From Legionella_A sp963772805 (GTDB lineage Bacteria > Pseudomonadota > Gammaproteobacteria > Legionellales > Legionellaceae), in the NCBI GenBank assembly GCA_963772805.1, contig CAVYYU010000003.1:62001-126000 (forward strand): DNA of 64,000 nucleotides, in the 5' to 3' direction. The position numbers and the translations under genes were made by a program. The first letter of the stretch is position 1, and each line of letters starts with the position of its first letter. Of this stretch, positions 17,693 to 26,168 are shown piece after piece. Under the pieces are notes generated by a model, which worked only from the letters and a program-made list of their open reading frames with translations, did not search any database and was not told the DNA's origin.

Positions 17693-18604
17693 CTAAGCCC
17701 GGATTGTTGTGGAATTTGTAGGGTCTTGTGCCGTCATGTTTGATGGTTGGGGTGTACCCTGTTGCTGTTCTTCATTCTGCGCTTGAGCAGGGCTTGCATC
17801 ATGACCACGAATCATATTGAAGAGTGCTTTTACTGCATTTTGAATGGCGTGACCTAAACCTTGTAAAATATCGAGTATTCCACCTTGCTCCATACCATAC
17901 ACAGCAAACTTAAGATTTTTTGTCTGTGTTGCATCTAATAATTTATATCCTTGAACTCGCACATCTTCCTCATCGTTTTGATGCGCTTGATTTACATATA
18001 CTTCCTCTATGTCATCGCGAATTACTGCTCGTAATTGTTCTTCATTCATGAGTGTAGTTAGCACCTCAGCCATCTCACAAATAGTCTGGTTTTTCATGGT
18101 TTGGTTTAAAGCTTCAACTTGCATGTTGCTATCGTTCAGTGTCCAGTTACAAATGTCTTTCAATGTTTCCAGCGTATCGCTATATTCTTTATAAGCATGT
18201 TGTCTAACACCTAATTGGTAGGCACCATAGGCAAAACCGGCAATGGCAACAGCTGTAAATGGCAGCAACCAGGATAAAGCAAATGCTGCCACGCCCACCG
18301 TAAATCCTGCTAGCATTTTGATATCAATTGCATGCAGATCATTGAGCTTTTGGAGTAGCAAGTCCTTGCATTGCGAGATCAATTTTATATGATCGGGGTT
18401 ATCCGGCTTGAAAGAGAAGCGAGGTTTATTCTTATCATTACCTTGGTATTTGTTTATCGTGGCTTTTATCTCTACTAACGTTATTCTATTTTGATCAGGA
18501 GTAAATATTGTGTTTTTAAGTAAACTCGAAAGTGAAGCACCTTGAGGCTCATCTTCATAGCTAGTTGTTGCAGTTTCTATGGGTGTGTTGAAGCTTCTAG
18601 GCAT
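17693..18604 (-). CDS. Unknown membrane-hairpin protein, paralogue B
   Basis: A 303-residue paralogue of the 16548-17483 product. Shared landmarks in the same order: DIKMLAGFTVGVAAFALSW plus FTAVAIAGFAYGAYQLGV (hydrophobic hairpin), HAYKEYSDTLETLKDICNW, then VYGMEQGGILDILQGLGHA and IQNAVKALF. The Cys-Asn/Lys-Trp-Thr end of the helical motif (CNWTLND here, CKWTMKD in A) is conserved. The C-terminus is Gln/Ser/Thr-rich and looks disordered. The ATG has AGGAG six bases upstream. Function unknown. Duplication with strong divergence outside the core suggests ongoing diversification. Confidence 0.72.
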   Translation of the reverse strand: MPRSFNTPIETATTSYEDEPQGASLSSLLKNTIFTPDQNRITLVEIKATINKYQGNDKNKPRFSFKPDNPDHIKLISQCKDLLLQKLNDLHAIDIKMLAGFTVGVAAFALSWLLPFTAVAIAGFAYGAYQLGVRQHAYKEYSDTLETLKDICNWTLNDSNMQVEALNQTMKNQTICEMAEVLTTLMNEEQLRAVIRDDIEEVYVNQAHQNDEEDVRVQGYKLLDATQTKNLKFAVYGMEQGGILDILQGLGHAIQNAVKALFNMIRGHDASPAQAQNEEQQQGTPQPSNMTAQDPTNSTTIRA

Positions 18605-18756
18605 GGTAACTCCTGGTTAATAATCGGGTAGGCATAAAGTTATGCAGGCTACTTTAGGTTGTAGTTTGATCATAATAAATATTTTTGTGCGGAATAAATC
18701 CTAATAGGGCGGTCTGTGTCCAAATCGCTAATCAACCGATGGGGCGGTTAGGAGCA

Positions 18757-20421
18757 TTAATGACTCAGCGCAAATAATTCCCGCGCGTGCGATCGGGTTT
18801 GTTCGGTGATGGTCAGGCCACCGAGCATGCGGGCGATTTCATCGACCTTTTGCTGTTCGGCCAAAGGCAAAACCTGGGTATACGTTTGTTGGTTGTCGCT
18901 GTGTTTTTCCACGACAAAATGATGATGCGCGCAGGATGCGACTTGCGGCTGATGGGTTACACAAAATAGCTGCAAACGCTCACCTAATTTTCGTAGTAAT
19001 TGCCCCACAAGTGCCGCCGTTGCGCCTCCTATACCAACATCAACTTCATCGAACAACAAGGTCGGTGTGGCACCGCGTTGTGCGGTGATTAATTGTATCG
19101 CAAGACTAATTCGTGACAGCTCCCCACCGGAAGCTACTTTGGCTAGGGTATCTGGCAGCATCCCCGGATTGGTACATACTTTATACTCGACTTTATCCAT
19201 GCCATGGGCATGCGGCTTATCCAGTGGGGTGATTTCAAGGGTGATATACCCTTTAGGCATGCCCAGTTGGCAGATGGTCTGGGTAATTTCTGCGGCCAGT
19301 TTTTCAGCATGATGTTGCCTGGACTCTCTAAGTGCGATGGCGGCTTGTTCATAAGCGTGTAGTTGCTGGTTGTATCGTTCTTGCAACTTGTGCAGCAACT
19401 GCTCTGAATCGTGCAGGCGCTCTAGTTCTTCTTGCACGTGCAACAGGTGCTTCGGTAATTGACTAGCATCAACATGGTATTTGCGTGCTGCTTGGTGCAG
19501 CACACTGATGCGTTCTTCAACGTCGTGCAGCCGCTCGGGGTCAAGTTGCACGTGTTCTGAAAACGCAACCATTTCATCCAATGCTTCATCACATTGAATT
19601 AGCGCGCTATTAAGCAATTCATGAGCATTTTTAATATTGCTATGCTCTTGCGGTAACGCTGCGAGTAATTGCCGTATCTGGTTTAGGCTGTGGCAGACAG
19701 TAGGCTGCTCATCCGAGTTGAGTATGTTGCTGATCTGTTGGGCTCGTTCAAGGTATTCCCGCGCATGGTGCAACAGTTGATGTTCCTCATGCAGCGCCTG
19801 CATTTCACCTTCCTGTAAATTCAGGCTGTTTAATTCAGCTAGTTGATATTGCAGTAAATCGGCACGTTCATTTGAGCTTCCCTGAGTTTGCAGGGTTTGT
19901 AACTCTTGTTTAATTTGTTGGCATTGACGAGAAAGACTGCCAACGTTTGCAAGCAATTGCGGATGATTGGCAAATTGGTCTAATTGATGACGGTGGGTAG
20001 CATGCTGCAACAAGGTTTGATGTTGATGTTGGCCGTGAATATCGACCAGCATTTCACTTAATTCTTTCAATTTTTGCAGTGGGAACGGTAAGCCATTAAT
20101 GTAGGATTTTGAGCGACCTTCAGCGTAGATAACACGCCGTAAAAAAATCTCGTTGTCCTCGGCGGTGATATCGTGTTCAGCCAGCCAAAGTGCTGGCGGT
20201 GATTCAGGTTCAAAGCTGAAACAGGCGAGGATGTCACATTTTTCTTCACCTGTGCGGATTACCGTGGCGTCTGCCCGACCACCCAGTGCAAGCATCAACG
20301 CATCAATCATAATTGACTTTCCCGCACCCGTTTCACCGGTGAATGCGGTCATGCCATCGCTTAAATCCAGTTCAAGTTGCGATACAATGGCGAAATTTTC
20401 AATGCGCAAAGAAGTAAGCAT
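18757..20421 (-). CDS. recN: DNA repair protein RecN
   Basis: A 554-residue SMC-like RecN, used in double-strand-break repair. Walker A GETGAGKS is at about residues 29-36, long coiled-coil arms fill the middle (QLLHKLQERYNQQLHAYEQA), and the ABC signature VASGGELSRISLAIQL and Walker B TLLFDEVDVGIGG close the head near the C-terminus. The length matches E. coli RecN (553). It starts nine bases after the nadK stop on the same strand; nadK-recN is a common pair in gammaproteobacteria. No LexA box is obvious immediately upstream, as nadK intervenes. Confidence 0.96.
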   Translation of the reverse strand: MLTSLRIENFAIVSQLELDLSDGMTAFTGETGAGKSIMIDALMLALGGRADATVIRTGEEKCDILACFSFEPESPPALWLAEHDITAEDNEIFLRRVIYAEGRSKSYINGLPFPLQKLKELSEMLVDIHGQHQHQTLLQHATHRHQLDQFANHPQLLANVGSLSRQCQQIKQELQTLQTQGSSNERADLLQYQLAELNSLNLQEGEMQALHEEHQLLHHAREYLERAQQISNILNSDEQPTVCHSLNQIRQLLAALPQEHSNIKNAHELLNSALIQCDEALDEMVAFSEHVQLDPERLHDVEERISVLHQAARKYHVDASQLPKHLLHVQEELERLHDSEQLLHKLQERYNQQLHAYEQAAIALRESRQHHAEKLAAEITQTICQLGMPKGYITLEITPLDKPHAHGMDKVEYKVCTNPGMLPDTLAKVASGGELSRISLAIQLITAQRGATPTLLFDEVDVGIGGATAALVGQLLRKLGERLQLFCVTHQPQVASCAHHHFVVEKHSDNQQTYTQVLPLAEQQKVDEIARMLGGLTITEQTRSHARELFALSH

Positions 20422-20430
20422 GTTGCACCC

Positions 20431-21315
20431 TTATGGTTTCGTTCCCCAGCCTAATTTAATCCGTAAGGTATCATAATAGTTATAGTCGCGTGGATGCAAC
20501 AATCGTAATTGCTGCGCATTTTTTTCAATGGCAACACTTTGCCCGGGTTCGACGATGTGTGATTCATGGCCGTCACAACTAATTTGCAAATCATGTTCGT
20601 TCTCTATGCTGATCTTCAAATCAATTTTTGCTTGTCCGTCAATGACCAATGGGCGCGTGTTCAGGCTGTGAGAAAACATCGGAACCATCACCATCGCATC
20701 CAGTTGCGGGTGCATAATCGGTCCACCTGCTGACAATGCATAGGCGGTAGAACCGGTGGGCGTCGCGAGAATCAAGCCGTCGGAGCGGTAGTGGCTGACA
20801 AACTGATTATTGATGCAGACATCAAAGCGAATTAAATGGGTTTCATTGCCTCGGCTTAACACCACGTCGTTTAAGGCATCACACTGATAATAAGTGATTT
20901 CGTCATCATAAACGCGCATTTGCAGTAAAAAACGATGTTCTTCAGAATATTCACCGTTTAACACGGCATGCAATTGGGTTTCCATGTCTTGGGGGGATAT
21001 ATCGGTTAAAAACCCGAGTCGGCCACGGTTGATGCCTATGACTGGCACGTTAACCTTAATCGCCATGCGGGCCGCTGAGAGTAGACTGCCATCACCTCCG
21101 ATTACAATGATCAGATCTTGTGTTTCCCCCATCGCGTCACGCGCTAATGTTGGCAACTTTAGATCAAAACCGGCAGCGGTGTCCATGTCTTGAAATGCGT
21201 CTATTTTTTGAGTTTGTAGAAAATCCATGAGCCGGTGCAAGGTTTCATTCACGCCTTGATTGGCACGATGTTGACGAGCATATAATATGACGCGTTTAAA
21301 TTTTTGTTTTGTCAT
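20431..21315 (-). CDS. nadK: NAD kinase
   Basis: A 294-residue NAD kinase, which phosphorylates NAD to NADP with ATP or polyphosphate in the cytoplasm. The family motifs are present: IVIGGDGSLLSAAR (GGDGS about residues 74-78), LNDVVLSRG, and the TPTGSTAYALSAGGPI loop. The length agrees with E. coli NadK (292). It precedes recN with a nine-base gap, so both are probably one transcript. A palindromic repeat (21351-21374) separates it from typA upstream. Confidence 0.96.
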   Translation of the reverse strand: MTKQKFKRVILYARQHRANQGVNETLHRLMDFLQTQKIDAFQDMDTAAGFDLKLPTLARDAMGETQDLIIVIGGDGSLLSAARMAIKVNVPVIGINRGRLGFLTDISPQDMETQLHAVLNGEYSEEHRFLLQMRVYDDEITYYQCDALNDVVLSRGNETHLIRFDVCINNQFVSHYRSDGLILATPTGSTAYALSAGGPIMHPQLDAMVMVPMFSHSLNTRPLVIDGQAKIDLKISIENEHDLQISCDGHESHIVEPGQSVAIEKNAQQLRLLHPRDYNYYDTLRIKLGWGTKP

Positions 21316-21350
21316 ACGTTATTCCGTTATGGTAGTGGATATATTGAAAT

Positions 21351-21374
21351 TCCTTCTCCCGCGAAGGGAGAAGG
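21351..21374. repeat. Short palindromic repeat, CCTTCTCCC...GGGAGAAGG family
   Basis: TCCTTCTCCC (21351-21360), loop GCGAA, then GGGAGAAGG (21366-21374). The same palindrome recurs at 29946-29970, so this is a dispersed intergenic element. It lies between nadK and typA and could act as a weak terminator or processing site for the typA transcript. Confidence 0.75.
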
Positions 21375-21389
21375 CTTCAAATTGCTATC

Positions 21390-23219
21390 TCAATCCTCAC
21401 TATTCGATGATCGTTGCGTACGTTTACGATCAGTCTCGTTCAATTGTTTTTTACGCAACCGAATGTTTTGTGGGGTCACTTCTACAAGTTCGTCGTCATC
21501 GATGAACTCCAGTGCTTGCTCCAGCGAATATTTGATTGCAGGCGTTAGCACAATGTTTTCGTCTGTGCCTGATGCGCGCATGTTCGTCAATTGTTTTTCT
21601 TTCGTCACGTTGACGACCAGGTCATTATCACGCACATGAATACCAACGATCATCCCTTCATAACAGGGTGTCTGCGGGTCAATGAACATCCGGCCACGAT
21701 CTTGCAGATTATACAAAGCAAATCCGCGTGCGGTGCCTGAACAGTTGGCAATCAATACACCGTTTGCACGTTTGCCTATACGACCGCGAATGGCTGGGCC
21801 GTAATGGTCATACACATGATACATCAAGCCTGTGCCTGAGGTGCTGGATAAAAATTCAGTATGAAAACCAATAAGACCGCGCGTGGGGATAATGTAATCC
21901 AGGCGTACTCGACCTTTGCCATCAGGAACCATGTTTTGTAATTCACCGCGCCGCTCACCCAACTTTTCCATGATAGCGCCCTGATTGTTTTCTTCGACAT
22001 CGAGGGTTACGCGTTCATCGGGTTCAAGTTGCACGCCATCTTCATCTTCTTTCATAATAACTTCAGGTTTGCAGATAGCTAGCTCATACCCTTCGCGGCG
22101 CATGGTTTCGATAAGAATAGACAGATGCAGCTCTCCCCGTCCTGAAACGCGAAATTTATCGGGATCTTCGGTGTCTTCAACCCGCAACGCAACGTTATGC
22201 AGCAATTCAGTTTGCAGTCTTTCACGAATTTTACGGCTGGTGACAAACTTGCCTTCTTGTCCTGCGAAAGGTGCGTCATTTACCTGGAACGTCATGCTGA
22301 TAGTCGGTTCATCAACGGTGAGCGGCGGTAAGGCTTCAACGGTAAGCGGATCGCAAATTGTATCGGAGATGTTGAGCAGGTCGATACCGGTTACAGCAAT
22401 GATGTCACCGGCGCGTGCTTGGTCGACTTCGACGCGGTCAAGGCCTTTAAAGCCTAACAATTGCATCAAGCGTCCACTGCGTACGTTGCCATCTTTATCA
22501 ATGATTTTAACGGGTGATTTGGCTTTGATTTGTCCGCGACTTATCCGGCCAATGCCAATGGTGCCTACATAAGACGAATAATCCAGGGAGCTGATTTGCA
22601 TCTGGAATGGCCCTTCGGCATCTACGGCTGGCGGATTAACGTGATCGATAATCGTTTGCAGCAAAGCGCTCATGTCAGTGGCTTCATCTTCCAAATCAAG
22701 TTTGGCATAGCCATTTAGCGCCGAGGCATAGACGACAGGGAAATCAAGTTGGGTATCGTTCGCACCCAGATTATCAAAAAGGTCGAAAACTTGGTCCATA
22801 ACCCAATGAGGTCTGGCGCCTGGACGGTCGATTTTGTTAATTACGACAATGGGATTCAAACCCTGGGCAAACGCTTTTTGAGTCACAAAGCGCGTTTGTG
22901 GCATCGGGCCGTCTACCGCGTCTACCAGCAGCAACACACTGTCTACCATGGAGAGGATGCGTTCAACTTCACCGCCAAAATCAGCATGTCCCGGGGTGTC
23001 AACAATATTGATTTGGTGACCCTGCCAATGAACGCTGGTGTTTTTAGCAAGAATAGTAATGCCGCGTTCTTTTTCCAGGGCATTGGAATCCATCAGTCGT
23101 TCAACTTTGGGAGCGCGTTCGTTGAGCGTACCCGTTTGTTGTAATAATTTATCGACTAGCGTTGTTTTACCATGATCGACGTGAGCGATGATGGCGATAT
23201 TGCGAATTTTTTCTATCAT
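21390..23219 (-). CDS. typA: Translational GTPase TypA/BipA
   Basis: A 609-residue ribosome-associated GTPase of the elongation-factor family. G1 AHVDHGKTTLVDKLL starts at about residue 13, the G3 DTPGHADFGGEVERI and G4 NKIDRPGARP follow, and the C-terminal BipA-specific domain contains IPTRGLIGFHTEFLSSTSGTG in pieces. The length is typical (about 605-610). TypA aids 50S assembly and growth at low temperature or under stress. It stands divergent from the 23400 gene with a 180-base gap. Confidence 0.97.
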   Translation of the reverse strand: MIEKIRNIAIIAHVDHGKTTLVDKLLQQTGTLNERAPKVERLMDSNALEKERGITILAKNTSVHWQGHQINIVDTPGHADFGGEVERILSMVDSVLLLVDAVDGPMPQTRFVTQKAFAQGLNPIVVINKIDRPGARPHWVMDQVFDLFDNLGANDTQLDFPVVYASALNGYAKLDLEDEATDMSALLQTIIDHVNPPAVDAEGPFQMQISSLDYSSYVGTIGIGRISRGQIKAKSPVKIIDKDGNVRSGRLMQLLGFKGLDRVEVDQARAGDIIAVTGIDLLNISDTICDPLTVEALPPLTVDEPTISMTFQVNDAPFAGQEGKFVTSRKIRERLQTELLHNVALRVEDTEDPDKFRVSGRGELHLSILIETMRREGYELAICKPEVIMKEDEDGVQLEPDERVTLDVEENNQGAIMEKLGERRGELQNMVPDGKGRVRLDYIIPTRGLIGFHTEFLSSTSGTGLMYHVYDHYGPAIRGRIGKRANGVLIANCSGTARGFALYNLQDRGRMFIDPQTPCYEGMIVGIHVRDNDLVVNVTKEKQLTNMRASGTDENIVLTPAIKYSLEQALEFIDDDELVEVTPQNIRLRKKQLNETDRKRTQRSSNSED

Positions 23220-23399
23220 AAAGACCTTCGTGGCAATAAGGGGGTTACATATCTTTGTTGAGCGATATGTAAAAATATTTTTTGTTCATGTATTTGCCAT
23301 TATACAACGAAATACAGCGAAGTTCTTCTTTTTGATAATAAAGATTTGTTAAATCCTTACATCTGGCATGAGCTTTGCTAAACTAAAGGTGAGGGTCGT

Positions 23400-23918
23400 A
23401 TGAAAAACAGGTGGATACTTATGAAAAAATTGATTTTACATCCCACCGACACTAGCCAATGGCATGCATTGGTTAATGAGGCGCAAGCCTCTACTTGCCT
23501 TGTTCTTACTGAAAATACAGAGAGTTATCTGGTATTTCTTCTTATGCGGTTTTCACAAACGACGCAATTGCTAGAATCCATTATTGCACTGGATTTTTTG
23601 GAAGCGATGCAGAAACCCGGTAAACGACAAATTGATCTTTTACGTGATGTCGGTGATAAAAGCTTGTTAGTTTGTGGTTTGTTTCCCGGGATGGCTAGTA
23701 AGCGACATGTCAGTGTCGATTATTTCAGTGACATGGGGCAGGCGGCATACCTTACTGTTGGCGAATTACAAGAAAGTCAGACTGCAGACTTATATTTTCA
23801 GTTAAGTGCGCAATTTCTTAAACTGCGGCAAGTGTTGCAAGCTATGCGCGGTAATAATTTGCAGTATACCGACGCGGATACGGGCATCATGGCGGTGACC
23901 GACGCCCCAATCCACTAG
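23400..23918 (+). CDS. Conserved-looking unknown 172-residue protein next to hslO
   Basis: I do not recognise a named family. It is a small soluble protein with no signal peptide or membrane helix. The first ATG (23400) has AAGGTGAG upstream; the next in-frame ATG (23421, MKKLILHPTDTSQWHAL) also has AGGTGGA, so either may be used. The body looks like an alternating alpha/beta domain with a helix LDFLEAMQKPGKRQIDLLRD. It converges on hslO with six bases between stop codons. Confidence 0.7.
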   Translation: MKNRWILMKKLILHPTDTSQWHALVNEAQASTCLVLTENTESYLVFLLMRFSQTTQLLESIIALDFLEAMQKPGKRQIDLLRDVGDKSLLVCGLFPGMASKRHVSVDYFSDMGQAAYLTVGELQESQTADLYFQLSAQFLKLRQVLQAMRGNNLQYTDADTGIMAVTDAPIH

Positions 23919-23924
23919 TCGGTG

Positions 23925-24770
23925 TTATTTACGAAACAGTAACGTGATATCAATGGCATCAAATGAGTAGTGGCGGTTGCAAAAATCGCAGTTAATGTCT
24001 ACTTTTCCTCGTTCTTGTAGTAATTCCTGAATATCTTTTTCGCCTAAGACGGTGAGGACTTCTTTCATTTTTTCACTATTGCAACGACAACTAAAACGCA
24101 CCGGCCTGGCCGTGTACAAGCGTAACTCGGTTTCATGATACAAGCGATGCAAGATGGTTTGATTATCCAAGGTTAATAATTCTTTGTCCGTGATCGTTTG
24201 CCCAAGTTGAACCGCATATTCCCAAAATTGTTCACGTTGCTGTGTGTCTTGGGAGGGCATAAGTTGCAGCAACATGCCAGCCGCCGTTTCATCATTGGCG
24301 GCGAGCCATACGCGGCTTGCTATTTGCTCTGATTGTGCAAAGTAATGCATCAGATTTTCACTCATCGCAGTGGAGCGAATGGGAACTATGCTTTGATAAG
24401 TCTGGGTTTGATTATAGTGGTTGATAGTGAGCACCATATTCCCTTGTAGAAAGGCGCTGTTGTAATCAATTTCACTGTCATCTTCCTGGTATTTGGCAAA
24501 CCCTCTGATTTGTAACAGATGGTCGCATTGCACCAACAGCAGGGGTAAGCGTTTGTCGCCTTGAAACTGTAAACTGATTTCGCCTTCAAACTTAACACTG
24601 CCGGCAAGCAGCAGGCAGGATATGAGGGCTTCACCCAGCAGGCTCTTCACCATGGGTGGATAGGGGTGTTGATTCATGATCGTTTTATAGGTGTCTTGCA
24701 GGTGGGCTATTTCACCACGGATGCTTGCATGTTCAAACATGAAGCGTTGCAGGGTATCGGGTTCAGTCAT
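23925..24770 (-). CDS. hslO: Redox-regulated chaperone Hsp33
   Basis: A 281-residue Hsp33 holdase chaperone, activated by oxidative unfolding in the cytoplasm. The C-terminal zinc switch is intact: CRC (in RFSCRCNSEKM, about residues 230-238) and CDFC (in VDINCDFCNRHYSF, about 259-272), giving the C-X-C and C-X2-C ligands. The N-terminal ISCLLLAGSVKFEGEISLQ region is typical. Length near the family norm (about 285-295). No hslR neighbour. Starts at ATG 24770 with no strong ribosome site. Confidence 0.95.
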   Translation of the reverse strand: MTEPDTLQRFMFEHASIRGEIAHLQDTYKTIMNQHPYPPMVKSLLGEALISCLLLAGSVKFEGEISLQFQGDKRLPLLLVQCDHLLQIRGFAKYQEDDSEIDYNSAFLQGNMVLTINHYNQTQTYQSIVPIRSTAMSENLMHYFAQSEQIASRVWLAANDETAAGMLLQLMPSQDTQQREQFWEYAVQLGQTITDKELLTLDNQTILHRLYHETELRLYTARPVRFSCRCNSEKMKEVLTVLGEKDIQELLQERGKVDINCDFCNRHYSFDAIDITLLFRK

Positions 24771-24944
24771 GATGGCGTTGGTTGATAGGTAAAATTCGAT
24801 TCTAGCATATAATTTTAGCTCTTTATGTGTTTATTGGGTATATAGGACACGAGCAACTGCATTTAAATTTAATGCACGACAATGACGCTACTCGCTTTCC
24901 TAAATCCAGCTTTCCATGTGTTATTAGCAGCTATGGGCGCGCGT

Positions 24945-26168
24945 TTAGAGGATCATTAATTGCTCAGCGACTTTCACTGCTGAGGCTATTGCATCTTCAT
25001 GGTAGAAATAGGCATTGAAATACGAGCCGCAAAAGTAGGTGTTATTTTGCTGTTGATTGAGCGTATCTAGTTGGTCTATCACCGCCAGGGTTTTTACTGT
25101 CGGGAAAGGGATTCGTAGTTTGATTTGTTTTTCAATGTCTTTGTCATTGATTGGGTTTTGGCTCGTTTCATGAATAGAAATATAGAGTGCTGGCTCACTA
25201 TTTTTTGAGGAAAAATGCGCATGATGCCAAGTGCTGACTAAATGTTGTTTTTCAAATACGTCACCTTCAACCTTAAGTGTCATTGCATCATCAACACACC
25301 CATAAGGATTACGGTGCAGTGTGCTCATGATCTCTCCAACGTCTATTGATTGGAGTAAAATATTTTCAAGCGCTGTAGGTTTGTCTAAGCAGCGTAAAGC
25401 TTCGTCTGGTCGTATGGCAAATAGTACTTTATCTACCTCGTAGTCCGTTTCCGGCGTAACGATTTTAATTAAGCTGTTATCTCTTTGGATGCGCGTGATC
25501 GGTGTGTTAGTTTTATAGGTGATAGGCGTGTTCTGTATAAAAGCATGAATTAAACGCTGGTTACCCCCCTCAATTGCGCCGAAGCGCTTTGTCGCACGCA
25601 GAGGATGCAGGTATTTTTTCCACCATTGCGCAATTATACAAATAGGTAAATCAAATAAATCGTTATAAGGCATTGAAAGATATAGACCTGCTGCAGGCAA
25701 GAGAAGGTAGCGTATACAGGGCTCTGAGAGTTTATTAGCAGCCATCCAGCGTCTAACCGTAATATCTTCCCTGGATGCCTCATGAACAAATCGCCTGATT
25801 AAATAATGAATATCCTGCAAGGTATTGCCTAACTGGCGTAGCTTGATATGTTTTGGCCAATGAAGGAAATCACTTGTATATTGCAGCTCACGTTGGTGAT
25901 AAAAAATATGTGCTATTTTTTTTGACACGAGTGGCAAGTTAAATTGCCTAGCATAGGCATGGGTTTGAGGAAAAATACATGCATCCGGGAATAATATCAC
26001 ACCCATCGGAATGTGATTTGAATCGGCAAGTTGTGCTGAATGATTATTGCCACCCAAATCAGCGGAGGCTTCAAATAGCGTTATATTGTAATAGTCCTGC
26101 AATTTGTGAGCCGCACATAAACCTGCCACACCACCACCAATGATAGCTAATGTTGCCATTTTAGACAT
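24945..26168 (-). CDS. FAD-dependent amine-oxidase-fold oxidoreductase
   Basis: A protein of about 407 residues with an N-terminal dinucleotide-binding fold: TLAIIGGGVAGLCAAHKLQ, acidic end of strand two in LFEASADLGG, and a C-terminal FAD-contact pattern FCGSYFNAYFYHEDAI. The closest general class is the NAD(P)-binding amine oxidase / COG2907-like group of FAD proteins; the substrate is unknown. ATG 26168 is preferred; its start overlaps the end of the next upstream gene (26161-27717) by eight bases, so the two FAD enzymes are coupled. ATG 26159 is also possible. Confidence 0.78.
   Translation of the reverse strand: MSKMATLAIIGGGVAGLCAAHKLQDYYNITLFEASADLGGNNHSAQLADSNHIPMGVILFPDACIFPQTHAYARQFNLPLVSKKIAHIFYHQRELQYTSDFLHWPKHIKLRQLGNTLQDIHYLIRRFVHEASREDITVRRWMAANKLSEPCIRYLLLPAAGLYLSMPYNDLFDLPICIIAQWWKKYLHPLRATKRFGAIEGGNQRLIHAFIQNTPITYKTNTPITRIQRDNSLIKIVTPETDYEVDKVLFAIRPDEALRCLDKPTALENILLQSIDVGEIMSTLHRNPYGCVDDAMTLKVEGDVFEKQHLVSTWHHAHFSSKNSEPALYISIHETSQNPINDKDIEKQIKLRIPFPTVKTLAVIDQLDTLNQQQNNTYFCGSYFNAYFYHEDAIASAVKVAEQLMIL

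Noticed and set aside
24827..25018. 63-codon plus-strand frame between hslO and the flavoprotein
   Set aside because: It overlaps the end of a clear gene on the other strand, has no ribosome site and a composition unlike real proteins.
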